Assembly (NCBI GenBank): GCA_964431545.1
Contig: CAYSLC010000122.1
Span: forward strand, 1-17,143
Direction: 5' to 3'
Source of the DNA: CAYSLC01 sp964431545
GTDB taxonomy: Bacteria; Desulfobacterota; Desulfobacteria; Desulfobacterales; JAABSP01
DNA length: 17,143 nucleotides
Each line of letters begins with the position of its first letter. The stretch's first letter is position 1. A model generated the notes under the pieces. It searched no databases and was not told the origin of the DNA. It was given only the letters and a program-made list of their open reading frames with translations. Shown one piece after another: positions 7,136-15,428 of the stretch. Position numbers and translations under genes: made by a program.

Positions 7136-7939
7136 TCAGAAACCGAGGCGGCCGGCGTCGAAGACCGGGCCGTCCCGGCAGACATGCCCGTAGCCGTCCG
7201 GCTTCCCCTCCATCTCCACCGCGCACCCCAGGCAGGCCCCGAGGCCGCAGGCCATGATGGTCTCCACGGAGACCTGGCACGGGACCCCGCGGGCACCGGC
7301 GAGATCGGCCACCGCCCGGAGCATGGGTACGGGGCCGCAGGCGCAGATCAGGTCCGGCGGATCGGTCGCGACCCGCTCGGCCAGCGGGCGGGTGACCAGC
7401 CCCCGCTGTCCCGCACCGCCGTCCTCGGTGGCCACATGGACCCGGAAGCCGAGCCCGGCGAAGATCTCCCGGCAGAGGATGTCATCGGCCGACCGTCCCC
7501 CGAGGAAGACCTCGGCGCCCTCTTTGGACCGGCCTTCCTCGGCCAGACAGTGCGCCAGAAACACCAGGGGGGCCACCCCGATCCCGCCGCCGGCCAGGAA
7601 GATCCGGTCCGCCCCCGCCGGGATCCGAAACCCCTTGCCCAGAGGCCCCACCATATCCACGGACCCGCCGGCGACGGCCGCCGAAAGCCGGCGGGTGAAG
7701 GGTCCCACGACCTTGAAGAGCAGCTCGATCCCCGCCAAGCCCCCGTCCTCCCCCCGGATGGGCCGGTGGATGGAGAAGGGCCTCCGGAGGAACGGCCCCA
7801 TGCCGTCGGGGAACCGGAGGGTGACGAACTGGCCGGGCTCCGCCCCTCCGTAGCCGGGTCCGCAGGCGAGCCCCATCCGGTGGTAGCCGCCCCCCAGGGA
7901 TCGGTTCCCGATGATCCGGGCCTCCTCCTGGCTCGTCAC
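7136..7939 (-). CDS. pyrK: Dihydroorotate dehydrogenase B electron-transfer subunit PyrK
   Basis: PyrK passes electrons from dihydroorotate oxidation (PyrD) to NAD+ through a 2Fe-2S cluster and FAD. From the GTG start at 7939 the product has 267 residues, the usual length. The FAD-binding RRPFSIH is at 52-58, the NAD-binding GGGIGVAPL at 117-125, and the cluster cysteines are C231, C236, C239 and C254 with the same spacing as Lactococcus PyrK. I prefer GTG because GGGGGG lies just upstream. The frame stays open to 8074, but that extension is not family-like. pyrD is not adjacent, which is unusual for this family. A 6-bp inverted repeat (8014-8019 with 8036-8041) lies in the leader. A related electron-transfer subunit of another enzyme is the main alternative. 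Confidence 0.88.
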   Translation of the reverse strand: MTSQEEARIIGNRSLGGGYHRMGLACGPGYGGAEPGQFVTLRFPDGMGPFLRRPFSIHRPIRGEDGGLAGIELLFKVVGPFTRRLSAAVAGGSVDMVGPLGKGFRIPAGADRIFLAGGGIGVAPLVFLAHCLAEEGRSKEGAEVFLGGRSADDILCREIFAGLGFRVHVATEDGGAGQRGLVTRPLAERVATDPPDLICACGPVPMLRAVADLAGARGVPCQVSVETIMACGLGACLGCAVEMEGKPDGYGHVCRDGPVFDAGRLGF

Positions 7940-8118
7940 GGATTCCCCCCTTTTTCGGTTCGTACCGTCTGCTCCGTCCGCATTGGATGGGCCGATCCCT
8001 TCCTTTCCGAAGACCCGCGAGGAACGATACGCCCCCGCGGGTCCGCCCCGGTTCAAAAGGAACCACCGTACCACATGGCGCGGGATCGGTGAACCGAAAA
8101 CTTGATCAATGGTGGCGC

Positions 8119-8949
8119 ATGCCTTATCCTACATGGATGAAATCGATAAAAAATCCCTTCCTTGCGGCCGCGGCCATGGGGTTCGCCCCGCTTCTTCTAT
8201 GGATCTTCGCCCTGGCGGCCTGGGCCGATGAGTCCCCGCCCTTCGTCCCCGGAGAGGTCCTCAAGTTCGACCTCAAATGGGAGTTCATCAAGGCGGGCGA
8301 AGCGACCCTGGCGGTCCGGCCGGCGACCCGTGTGGACGGCACGGAGGCGCTCCATTTCGTCATGAAGGCCAAAAGCCTGCCCTATTTGGATCTGTTCTAT
8401 AAGGTTCGGGACCGGATCGACGCCTATACGGACACCGCGGTTACCCGGTCCCTCCTGTACGAAAAGAAGCAGCGGGAGGGCAAGACCCATCGGGAGATCG
8501 TGGTGACGTTCGATTGGGAAAAGAACCAGGCGCTCTACACCAACTTCGGCAAGCCCAAGGCGCCCATCTCCCTGATGGAAGGAACGTTCGACCCGCTGTC
8601 CGCCTTCTTCTTCGTTCGGACCATCCCCCCCGCCGTGGACCTGACCGTGGAGCGGCCGGTGACCGACGGCAAGAAGAACGTCATCGGCAGGGCCCACTAC
8701 GTGAAACGGGAGACCATCGAAGTGGACGGCCGTTCCTACGACACCTTCCTGATCGAACCGGACATCGAACACGTGGGCGGGGTCTTCGAAAAGAGCGAGG
8801 ACGCCAAGATCCAGGTGTGGATCACCGCCGACCACCGGCGGATCCCCGTCCGGATCAAGAGCAAGGTGATCGTGGGCAGCTTTATCGGCGAGCTGGTCTC
8901 CGCGGAAGGGACCGCGGAGGCTCCGGAAGCGTCCTCCCCGGCGGATTAA
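8119..8949 (+). CDS. Secreted DUF3108 domain protein
   Basis: A 276-residue protein with an amino-terminal signal peptide: basic MKSIKN, then a hydrophobic stretch ending ALAAWA before DES. The rest is predicted beta-rich and fits DUF3108 proteins (PF11306): opening PGEVLKFDLKWEFIKAGEA, the YLDLFYKVRDRIDAY segment, and a C-terminal part reading VWITADHRRIPVRIKSKVIVG. These are periplasmic or outer-membrane-associated proteins of unknown function. The ATG at 8119 has GGTGG five bases upstream. The ATG at 8137 would start closer to the signal peptide but lacks a ribosome site. It stands alone, divergent from pyrK, with a sigma-54 activator remnant overlapping its 3' end on the other strand. Confidence 0.82.
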   Translation: MPYPTWMKSIKNPFLAAAAMGFAPLLLWIFALAAWADESPPFVPGEVLKFDLKWEFIKAGEATLAVRPATRVDGTEALHFVMKAKSLPYLDLFYKVRDRIDAYTDTAVTRSLLYEKKQREGKTHREIVVTFDWEKNQALYTNFGKPKAPISLMEGTFDPLSAFFFVRTIPPAVDLTVERPVTDGKKNVIGRAHYVKRETIEVDGRSYDTFLIEPDIEHVGGVFEKSEDAKIQVWITADHRRIPVRIKSKVIVGSFIGELVSAEGTAEAPEASSPAD

Positions 8950-9063
8950 AGCTCGAAGCTCGCGGACGTTTCCCGGCCACGTGTAGCGGATCATCCGGTC
9001 CATGGCCTCCGGGGTGATCCCCGGATTGGGCCGGCCGATCTTTGCGGTGTGGGTCCACCCGGC
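8947..9063 (-). pseudogene. Remnant of a sigma-54-dependent response regulator (NtrC-type AAA+ end)
   Basis: Read on the minus strand from a stop at 9064-9066, this stretch gives KIGRPNPGITPEAMDRM and then IRYTWPGNVRELRALIR. The WPGNVREL motif and the preceding ITPEAM are hallmarks of the AAA+ C-terminal lid in NtrC/NifA-type activators. The homology fades where it runs into the 3' end of the DUF3108 gene. Both the upstream ATPase core and the downstream helix-turn-helix domain are missing. It is a short orphan fragment, so a former activator gene was deleted here. Confidence 0.7.
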
Positions 9064-9081
9064 CTAAATCTTCGAGCCCGG

Positions 9082-9957
9082 CTACCCGCTCATGGCCTCC
9101 AACACCCTTTTTATGGCCGCCATGTCGAGATCGGCCAGTCCCTGATCCACCCCCGCCTCGAAGAGGGCGGCCAGGTTCCGGGCCGCCGGGACCGCCGCCT
9201 TCCCCTCCTCGGCCGTCCGGAGCACGAACCGCAGGTCCTTGAGCATGTGCTTCAGGGGGAACTCCACGGGGTACTCCCCCGACTTGATCATCTCCGCCTT
9301 GAGGCCGTAGAAGGCCGACCCCAGGGGACCGGCCAGGAGGGTGTCGAGGATGAAGTCGGCGGAGAGGCCGCACCGCCGCCCGAAGTGGACCGTCTCGCAG
9401 ATCCCCTCCATCATGATGGCCAGCAGCAGGTTGACCGTCATCTTCATGCCGGTTCCCATCCCGATCGCTCCGCAGTGGACCACCTTTTTGCCCATGCACG
9501 ACAGCAGGGGCTCCAGCGCGCTCACCCGCTCCGGAGAGCCGCCGGCCAGGATCACCAGCCGCCCCTCCGCCGCGGGCTTCCGGGATCCGGCCACCGGGGC
9601 CTCCACAAAATCGATCCCGGCGGTCCGGAGCCGCTCATCGAGCTGCCGGGAATAAGCCGGGGGAACGGTGCTCATGTTGATCACCGTCCGGGGTCGCTCC
9701 GCCGCCGCCGCAACCCCCTGATCGCCGTCCACCACAGTGTCGACCGCCTCCGGTCCGGTCACCATGAGGATCACCGCCGAAGCCCCCGACGCCGCCTCGG
9801 ACGGGGTCCGGGCCACCGTCGCCCCGGCCTCCGCCAGGGGGGCGGTTTTCGATGCGGTCCGATTGTAAACCGCAAGCTCATAGCCCGCCTTTCGTACGTT
9901 TTCGGCCATGGGCGCGCCCATGAGCCCCGTTCCGATGAAACCGATCTTTTCCGCCAT
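9082..9957 (-). CDS. Beta-hydroxyacid dehydrogenase, glyoxylate/succinic-semialdehyde reductase type
   Basis: A 291-residue NAD(P)-dependent enzyme of the 3-hydroxyisobutyrate dehydrogenase/6-phosphogluconate dehydrogenase superfamily. The Rossmann motif GxGxxG is at G9, G11 and G14. YNRT (31-34) after the second strand is the pattern that prefers NADPH. The substrate motif PVAGSRKPA (121-129) and catalytic K172 with N176 are present. GSRKPA followed by EGRLVILAGG resembles plant GLYR1 and the Geobacter succinic-semialdehyde reductases more than valine-pathway enzymes. The likely role is reduction of glyoxylate, succinic semialdehyde or similar aldehydes in the cytosol. It lies 45 bp after the AI-2E-family gene, probably co-transcribed. 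The Shine-Dalgarno is weak. The exact substrate is not fixed by sequence. Confidence 0.85.
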   Translation of the reverse strand: MAEKIGFIGTGLMGAPMAENVRKAGYELAVYNRTASKTAPLAEAGATVARTPSEAASGASAVILMVTGPEAVDTVVDGDQGVAAAAERPRTVINMSTVPPAYSRQLDERLRTAGIDFVEAPVAGSRKPAAEGRLVILAGGSPERVSALEPLLSCMGKKVVHCGAIGMGTGMKMTVNLLLAIMMEGICETVHFGRRCGLSADFILDTLLAGPLGSAFYGLKAEMIKSGEYPVEFPLKHMLKDLRFVLRTAEEGKAAVPAARNLAALFEAGVDQGLADLDMAAIKRVLEAMSG

Positions 9958-9979
9958 GGATAGAGAGGATTCCCTTTCC

Positions 9980-9994
9980 GGGGCTAGTAGCCCC
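9980..9994. other. Short hairpin between AI-2E-family gene and dehydrogenase gene
   Basis: GGGGCT (9980-9985) and AGCCCC (9989-9994) pair with a 3-nt loop. There is no T-run on either side, so it is not a convincing terminator. It could modulate processing or translation between the two minus-strand genes. Confidence 0.3.
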
Positions 9995-10002
9995 TTGCGT
10001 GG

Positions 10003-11157
10003 TTATCCGATGACCGCCCGCACCGTCCCCATGGACGGGATGTTCCGGGCGACGATCTTGATGGCCGCCAGAATGGGGACCGCGATCAGCATCCCCCCGA
10101 TTCCCCAGACCCACCCCCAGAAGAGCAGGGAGACGATCACGGCAATGGGATTGAGGCTGAGCCGCCGTCCCACGATCAACGGGGTGAGAAACTGCCCCTC
10201 CAATGCCGTGAACCCGGCGAAGAGCAAAGGGGGCACCACGATCTGCTGCCAAGTGTCGAAGCTGAGCAGGGAGACGGCGGCGATGATCACGATGGTCACC
10301 GCCCCGCCCAGATAGGGCACGAAGTTGAGGAGGGTGGCCACCACCCCCCAAAGGACCGGACTCGGCATGCCGAGCAGCCACATGGCGAGCCCGGTGGCGA
10401 CCCCGAGGGATCCGTTGATGAGGGTGACGGTGAACAGGTAGCGGGCCACATCCTTCTGCACCTGAACCATTATCTTGGCCCACATCTTGCCGACACCGCC
10501 CTCCTCCATCTCTCCGGCCAGCCGTTTCAGTGTGGGCCGACCCCGGGAAAGGAGGAAATAGACCAGGACGAGGGTGATGGCCAGCATGGTCGCCAGGGAC
10601 TGGGTCCGGGTCAGAAGCTCGTCCGCCAGGGTGGGGCCTTCCACCACCACCTTTCCCGGCTCCTTGGCGTCGCCGTCCCCGTCCTCCAGCTTGGCGATCT
10701 TTTCAAGTTCCTTGGTGGTCTCCTTGGCCTCTTCCAGGGACTGTTTCAGGGTCCGGAGCTTGTAGTCGAGCTGTTGGGCCAGATACGGCCGGCGCTGGAA
10801 CCAGGCCGAGGCCGGCCCCGCGATATGGTAGGTCAGCAGGCCGAGCGCCGAACAGAGAAGCAGCAGGACGATGATGGCGCCGATGGCGTCCGGAATCCGG
10901 ATCCGGTTGAGCATGCTGACCAGCGGCTGCAGCAAGGAGGCGAAAAGGAGCGCCAGGATGATGGGCAGCAGCAGCCCCCGGGCGAAATAGATGGTGTAGA
11001 GGATCCCCAGGGCCAGCAGCCCGGCCACCATCCGCCGCTCCACGGTGTTGTTCCGGAGAAGCCTCGCCAGGGTTCCCACCACCGGATGGGAGCGCTCGTC
11101 TCCGGTCTCTTTGTCTCGGTCCCCCCTGGAACCGTTGTTCTCTTCCGTTCCGTTCAA
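10003..11157 (-). CDS. AI-2E family (PerM/TqsA-like) membrane protein
   Basis: A 384-residue polytopic membrane protein of PF01594, a family that includes the autoinducer-2 exporter TqsA and several putative permeases or antiporters. It shows an amino-terminal hydrophobic cluster (ILYTIYFARGLLLPIILALL), a long charged, coiled-coil-like insert rich in K and E (KQSLEEAKETTKELEKIAKLEDGDGDA, here broken up: it spans roughly residues 120-165), and then several C-terminal helices with the family-like NFVPYLGG and LEGQFLTPLIVG. The frame stays open far upstream over the PBP gene, so the start must be chosen. TTG at 11157 has GGAG four bases upstream and gives a normal length, while no upstream ATG is credible. 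The substrate is unknown. Confidence 0.82.
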   Translation of the reverse strand: MNGTEENNGSRGDRDKETGDERSHPVVGTLARLLRNNTVERRMVAGLLALGILYTIYFARGLLLPIILALLFASLLQPLVSMLNRIRIPDAIGAIIVLLLLCSALGLLTYHIAGPASAWFQRRPYLAQQLDYKLRTLKQSLEEAKETTKELEKIAKLEDGDGDAKEPGKVVVEGPTLADELLTRTQSLATMLAITLVLVYFLLSRGRPTLKRLAGEMEEGGVGKMWAKIMVQVQKDVARYLFTVTLINGSLGVATGLAMWLLGMPSPVLWGVVATLLNFVPYLGGAVTIVIIAAVSLLSFDTWQQIVVPPLLFAGFTALEGQFLTPLIVGRRLSLNPIAVIVSLLFWGWVWGIGGMLIAVPILAAIKIVARNIPSMGTVRAVIG

Positions 11158-11222
11158 CGATCTCCAAAGCCTCCGTGTCTTACGCCGTGCGTTTCGCCCG
11201 ACCCGTCCCAGGCGCCGCGAAC

Positions 11223-11228
11223 AATATA
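11223..11228 (-). promoter_or_regulatory. Possible -10 box of the AI-2E-family gene
   Basis: TATATT on the minus strand lies in the 201-bp gap between the AI-2E-family gene and the divergent PBP gene, about 65 bp before the proposed TTG start. No good -35 is found at 16-18 bp. For the PBP gene, the plus-strand gap holds a TACAAT shortly before 11359 but again without a clear -35. Confidence 0.2.
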
Positions 11229-11358
11229 CCCCAGGTGGGGGAATCAATGGTATGGGGTGATCTCCGTATTTTTCGCCCCCCCGCCATTTCCATCGGTGGA
11301 CACCCCCCGCCATCTTGATATTTTCCGCCTTACAATTTTCATCCGGTTCTGGTAGAAA

Positions 11359-13569
11359 ATGGGTATGGACGTCCGACCCCGACCGACCGGCGGGTCGAGC
11401 GCCCCAACGGAGCGAAGGAGGCCGAGGGCGACCGTGAAACCCCGTGGCACATCGGAACCCATCCAAGAAGAACCCATCCAATCGGATCCCAGCCGGGAGA
11501 AACAGGCGCCCGGATTTTTCGGGTGGGCCTTGTCCGGTCTCCTGCGATGGGCCTTCTGGACCACCGCCCTGCTGTTCCTGCCGGCCGTGCTGCTGGCCGG
11601 GGGGATCTATCTCCACGTCAGCGTGGACCTTCCCCGGATCGAAAGCCTGAACGATTATCGCCCCCCGGCGGTGACCACCGTCCATGCCGACGACGGCCGG
11701 AAGATCGCCGAGTTCTACCGGGAGCGGCGGATCGTCATCTCTTTGGATCGAATGCCCCAGATGCTCATCAACGCCTTCGTGGCGGCGGAGGACTCCCGGT
11801 TCTTCGAACACGAGGGGGTGGACCTCTTCAGCGTGGCCCGGGCCTTTCTGAAGAACCTGGAGGCCGGAGAGGTGGTCCAGGGGGGGAGCACCATCACCCA
11901 GCAGGTGACCCGTTCCTTCTTCCTGAGCCCGGAACGGAGTTACCGGCGAAAGATCCGGGAGGCGATCCTCTCCCACCGGATCGAAAAGGCGCTCTCCAAG
12001 TACGACATCCTCCATATCTACCTCAACCAGATCTATCTGGGCAACGGCGCATACGGGGTGGAGGCGGCGGCCGAGAACTACTTCGGCAAGCCGACCCGGA
12101 AACTCAACCTGGCCGAGTGCGCCACCCTGGCCGGCCTGCCCCCGGCCCCCAGCCGGTACTCCCCCATCGAGGATCCGAAGATGGCCCGGATGCGCCGGCT
12201 CTATGTGCTCAACCGGATGATGGCCGAAGGGTACATCGATCCCATCCAGGCGACCCGGGCCTACAACCGGAAACTCGATCTGGTTCCCCGGACCAACTTC
12301 TTCAAGGAGAACGCGCCCTACTTCACCGAACACGTCCGGCGGTACGTAGTGGATCGCTACGGTGCGGAGGTCCTCTACCGTGGGGGGCTGACCATCCGCA
12401 CCACGGTGAACCTGGAGATGCAGGCGGCGGCCCGTCGGGAAGTGGAGAAAGGGCTCCTTGCCCTGGAAGGGCGTCAGGGGCGGTCGTCTCCCCCCGTGGA
12501 GGGGGCACTGCTCTGCGTGGCCACCGGAACCGGCCACGTGAAGGCGATGATCGGCGGGCGGGACTTCGATAGAAGCCAGTTCAACCGGGCCACCCAGGCC
12601 CTGCGGCAGCCGGGCTCCGCCTTCAAGCCGATCATCTACGCGGCGGCCCTGGACAAGGGGTATACCCCGCTGACCCTCCTCGAGGACACCCCCCTGATCT
12701 TCCGGGATCCCACCGGACGCATCTCCTGGGAGCCGGAAAACTACGACCAGCGTTTCCACGGCCCCGTCCGCCTGCGCAAGGCCCTGGCCAAATCCCGGAA
12801 CATCCCGGTGGTCCGGGTCCTGCGGGACATCGGCGTCGACTACGCCGGCGACTATGCCCGGCGCCTGGGGATCACCACCCGTCTGGGGAAGAACCTCTCC
12901 CTGGCCCTGGGAACCACGGGCCTGTCGCTGCTGGAGATGGTCACCGCCTTTTCGGTCTTCGCCAACGGCGGGCGTCTGATCCATCCGGTCTTCATCACGG
13001 AGATCCTCGACCGGGACGGCCGTCCCCTGGAGGGGCTGCCGGTGGAGCCCGTCCAGGCCATCTCCGAGGAGAGCGCCTACCTGATGACGAGCCTGCTGTC
13101 GAGCGTGGTCACAAACGGCACCGGGTGGCGGGCCCGGACCCTCGGCCGTCCGGTGGCCGGAAAGACCGGCACCACAAACGACTTCCGGGACGCCTGGTTT
13201 CTGGGATACACCCCCGACTACGTGGCCGGCACCTGGGTGGGCCATGACCAGGAGCGGCCCCTGGGCGACCAGGAGACCGGCTCCAGGGCCGCCTCGCCCA
13301 TCTGGGTGGGATTCATGGAGCGGATCCTGGCCGACCTCCCCGTGCAAGAGTTCGAGCCCCCGGACGGGATCATCTTCAAGCCGGTGGACCGGGGCTCCGG
13401 GCTGCTGGCCCGGGAGGATGATCCGAACGCGGTGATCGAGTGCTTCCGGGCCGGCACCGAGCCCACCCGCCACACCCCCGACCCCGACTTCAGCGTGGTG
13501 GCCGGGAAGTATCCCGGACCCGAGGAGATCATCACCGACCCGGTGGACTTCTTCAAGTCGGGGATCTGA
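11359..13569 (+). CDS. mrcA: Class A penicillin-binding protein (PBP1A-type transglycosylase/transpeptidase)
   Basis: This bifunctional enzyme polymerises and cross-links peptidoglycan at the outer face of the inner membrane. It has a basic cytoplasmic tail and one membrane anchor (about 62-85). The GT51 domain carries AAEDSRFFEHEG (catalytic E144), GGSTITQQ (175-182) and REAILSHRIEK (E201). The transpeptidase carries SAFK (S420, K423), SRN (479-481) and KTGT (602-605). All catalytic motifs are intact, and 736 residues is normal. The ATG at 11359 lacks a clear ribosome site. The in-frame GTG at 11434, preceded by AAGGAGG and GAGGG, would give 711 residues without losing a domain and is a serious alternative. 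I see no strong terminator in the 189 bp after the gene, only a small CGTA-TACG hairpin. Confidence 0.95.
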   Translation: MGMDVRPRPTGGSSAPTERRRPRATVKPRGTSEPIQEEPIQSDPSREKQAPGFFGWALSGLLRWAFWTTALLFLPAVLLAGGIYLHVSVDLPRIESLNDYRPPAVTTVHADDGRKIAEFYRERRIVISLDRMPQMLINAFVAAEDSRFFEHEGVDLFSVARAFLKNLEAGEVVQGGSTITQQVTRSFFLSPERSYRRKIREAILSHRIEKALSKYDILHIYLNQIYLGNGAYGVEAAAENYFGKPTRKLNLAECATLAGLPPAPSRYSPIEDPKMARMRRLYVLNRMMAEGYIDPIQATRAYNRKLDLVPRTNFFKENAPYFTEHVRRYVVDRYGAEVLYRGGLTIRTTVNLEMQAAARREVEKGLLALEGRQGRSSPPVEGALLCVATGTGHVKAMIGGRDFDRSQFNRATQALRQPGSAFKPIIYAAALDKGYTPLTLLEDTPLIFRDPTGRISWEPENYDQRFHGPVRLRKALAKSRNIPVVRVLRDIGVDYAGDYARRLGITTRLGKNLSLALGTTGLSLLEMVTAFSVFANGGRLIHPVFITEILDRDGRPLEGLPVEPVQAISEESAYLMTSLLSSVVTNGTGWRARTLGRPVAGKTGTTNDFRDAWFLGYTPDYVAGTWVGHDQERPLGDQETGSRAASPIWVGFMERILADLPVQEFEPPDGIIFKPVDRGSGLLAREDDPNAVIECFRAGTEPTRHTPDPDFSVVAGKYPGPEEIITDPVDFFKSGI

Positions 13570-13758
13570 CCCGCCATAGTCCCCCTGTCTTCGTAAAATA
13601 CGGTCTTCACCCCATTTTCTTTTTTCAGTGTTCTCCTATCCTTGGGGAATACTCATCCGACTCGAGGGGCGGGGGTCCGATCCCTTCCGGCATCCGTATC
13701 CGCCGGGGGAGGCCGACCCCGTTCCGATATCCAACAACCATGGACAGGAGGACCCCCA

Positions 13759-14268
13759 ATGGCAAAGATTGCAGCGATACTGACCGACATGTTCGAGGAT
13801 GTGGAGTACACCGAACCCGCCCAGGCGTTCCAGGACAAAGGGCATTTGGTGGTGACGGTGGGGCTGGAGAAGGGACAGATGGTCAAGGGCAAGAAGAAGA
13901 ACACCCCGGTCACCATCGACGAGGCGGTGGGCGATGTCTCCCACGAGGATTTCGACGCCCTGCTCATTCCCGGGGGTTACAGCCCGGACAAGCTCCGGGT
14001 GGACCAACGGGCGGTGGCCTTTGTTCGGAAGTTCGTTGAAAGCGGCAAGCCGATCTTCTCCATCTGCCATGCCCCGCAGATCCTGATCACCGCCCGGGTG
14101 CTGGAGGGGCGGAAGATCACCGGTTACACGTCGATCGTCCAGGACATCAAGAACGCCGGCGCCTCGTTCGTGGACGCCGAGGTGGTGGAGGACGGCAACC
14201 TCATCAGCAGCCGGAACCCCAACGACATCCCCGCCTTCATCGAGGCGTGCCTCGCGAAGCTGGGGTGA
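13759..14268 (+). CDS. DJ-1/PfpI family protein (class I glutamine amidotransferase-like)
   Basis: A 169-residue cytosolic protein of the PfpI/YhbO branch of the DJ-1 superfamily, whose members have been described as proteases, glyoxalases or deglycases. The catalytic set is visible: E13 in MFEDVEY, and C103-H104 in SICHAPQIL on the nucleophile elbow, preceded by LLIPGGYSPDKLR. Length and the C-terminal VDAEVVEDGNLISSRNP match PfpI closely. The ATG at 13759 has AGGAGG seven bases upstream; the open frame before it (from 13642) is not family-like. The aldo-keto reductase follows 70 bp later on the same strand, and the pair is probably one stress or carbonyl-handling unit. The activity is not fixed by sequence. 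Confidence 0.9.
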   Translation: MAKIAAILTDMFEDVEYTEPAQAFQDKGHLVVTVGLEKGQMVKGKKKNTPVTIDEAVGDVSHEDFDALLIPGGYSPDKLRVDQRAVAFVRKFVESGKPIFSICHAPQILITARVLEGRKITGYTSIVQDIKNAGASFVDAEVVEDGNLISSRNPNDIPAFIEACLAKLG

Positions 14269-14338
14269 TGCCCCCCGCCGCCGGAAACGGAGCCCGCCGG
14301 GCAACGGAAACCGCCAAGCACCGAAAAGGAGGACGCAA

Positions 14339-15331
14339 ATGGAATTTGTAACCGTTCCGGGAACCGATCTCACCCTCTCCCGCATCGCCCTGGGCACCTG
14401 GGCCATCGGCGGCTGGATGTGGGGCGGCACCGATGAGGCCGAATCGATCCGGACCATCCATGCCGCATTGGACCAGGGGATCAATACCATCGACACGGCG
14501 CCGGTCTACGGCTTCGGCCGCTCCGAGGAGATCGTCGGCAAGGCGGTCAAGGAGTACGGAAGACGGGACCGGCTGCACCTCTCCACCAAGGTGGCCCTGG
14601 AGTGGCGGGACGGCAGCGTCCATCGGAACTCCACCCGGGATCGGATCTTCAAAGAGGTGGAGGATTCCCTCAACCGCCTGGGGACCGATTATATCGATAT
14701 CTACTACGTCCACTGGCCCGACCCGCTGGTCCCGTTCGAAGAGACCGGCGCGGCCATGAAGGCGCTTTTGGACAAGGGGATCATCCGGGCCGTGGGCGTG
14801 AGCAACTACAGCCCCGAGCAGATGGAGGCCTTCCGAGGCGCCGGCCCCATCCACTTCTGCCAGCCCCCCTACAATCTCTTCGAGCGGGGCATCGAGTCGG
14901 ACGTCAAACCCTACTGCAACAAGAACAACATCCTGTTGATGACCTACGGGGCCCTCTGCAGGGGCCTTCTCTCCGGGAAGATGTCCGCCGACCGGGAGTT
15001 TACCGGAGACGACCTCCGGCGGTACGATCCCAAGTTTCAGGGGGAGCGTTTCGGCCAGTACCTGTCGGCCGCGGAGAGGCTGGAACGGCTGAGCCAGGAG
15101 GCATACGGCAAGAGCCTGCTGGCGTTCGCCGTCCGCTGGATCCTCGACCAGGGGGTGGAGATCGCGTTGTGGGGCGGCCGGCGTCCCGACCAGATGGACC
15201 CCGTGGGGGAGGTCACCGGCTGGGCCGTGGACGAAGGGACCAAAGACCGCGTCGACGCCATCCTCAAGGAGACCGTCAAGGATCCGGTGGGGCCGGAATT
15301 CATGGCCCCGCCCTCCCGGAAGGAGAAGTAA
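14339..15331 (+). CDS. Aldo/keto reductase
   Basis: A 330-residue TIM-barrel oxidoreductase that reduces aldehydes or ketones with NADPH. The catalytic tetrad is D52, Y57, K84 and H125, in DTAPVYGFGRSEE, LSTKV and YYVHWPD. GVSNYSPEQM and a CQPPYNLFER segment place it near the YhdN/IolS-type (AKR11-like) enzymes. AAAAGGAGG lies just before the ATG. It follows the DJ-1/PfpI gene and ends at a hairpin at 15370-15400. The C-terminus is Lys/Arg-rich (PPSRKEK). The physiological substrate cannot be read from sequence; methylglyoxal and other small carbonyls are possible given the DJ-1 neighbour. Confidence 0.92.
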   Translation: MEFVTVPGTDLTLSRIALGTWAIGGWMWGGTDEAESIRTIHAALDQGINTIDTAPVYGFGRSEEIVGKAVKEYGRRDRLHLSTKVALEWRDGSVHRNSTRDRIFKEVEDSLNRLGTDYIDIYYVHWPDPLVPFEETGAAMKALLDKGIIRAVGVSNYSPEQMEAFRGAGPIHFCQPPYNLFERGIESDVKPYCNKNNILLMTYGALCRGLLSGKMSADREFTGDDLRRYDPKFQGERFGQYLSAAERLERLSQEAYGKSLLAFAVRWILDQGVEIALWGGRRPDQMDPVGEVTGWAVDEGTKDRVDAILKETVKDPVGPEFMAPPSRKEK

Positions 15332-15369
15332 CCGGGACCCGGCGGCGTCCCGATATCGATCTTCAGACG

Positions 15370-15400
15370 CGGACGGGCACCCCCAACGGGCGCCCGTCCG
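15370..15400. terminator. Hairpin terminator between aldo/keto reductase and DUF2892 genes
   Basis: CGGACGGGC (15370-15378) pairs with GCCCGTCCG (15392-15400). After one A/C mismatch, CCC pairs with GGG around a CCAAC loop. Only a short T-run (ACTTTCC) follows on the plus strand, so efficiency is uncertain. It lies between two convergent genes. Confidence 0.55.
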
Positions 15401-15428
15401 ACTTTCCCTGAGTTGTCCCGCCGGTCCG

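Noticed and set aside
8050..8064. GGTTC-AAAAG-GAACC inverted repeat in the pyrK/DUF3108 gap as an operator
   Set aside because: 5-bp arms are too short to distinguish from chance without a second copy.
10003..13473. A 1156-codon open frame on the minus strand running through the AI-2E-family gene and antisense to the whole PBP gene
   Set aside because: The upstream two thirds is Gly/Pro/Arg/His-rich shadow translation of a GC-rich gene; only the AI-2E part has family-like sequence.
13592..13625. CGTA-TACG hairpin followed by T-rich DNA after the PBP gene as a terminator
   Set aside because: The stem is only 4 bp and the T-rich run is too far from it.
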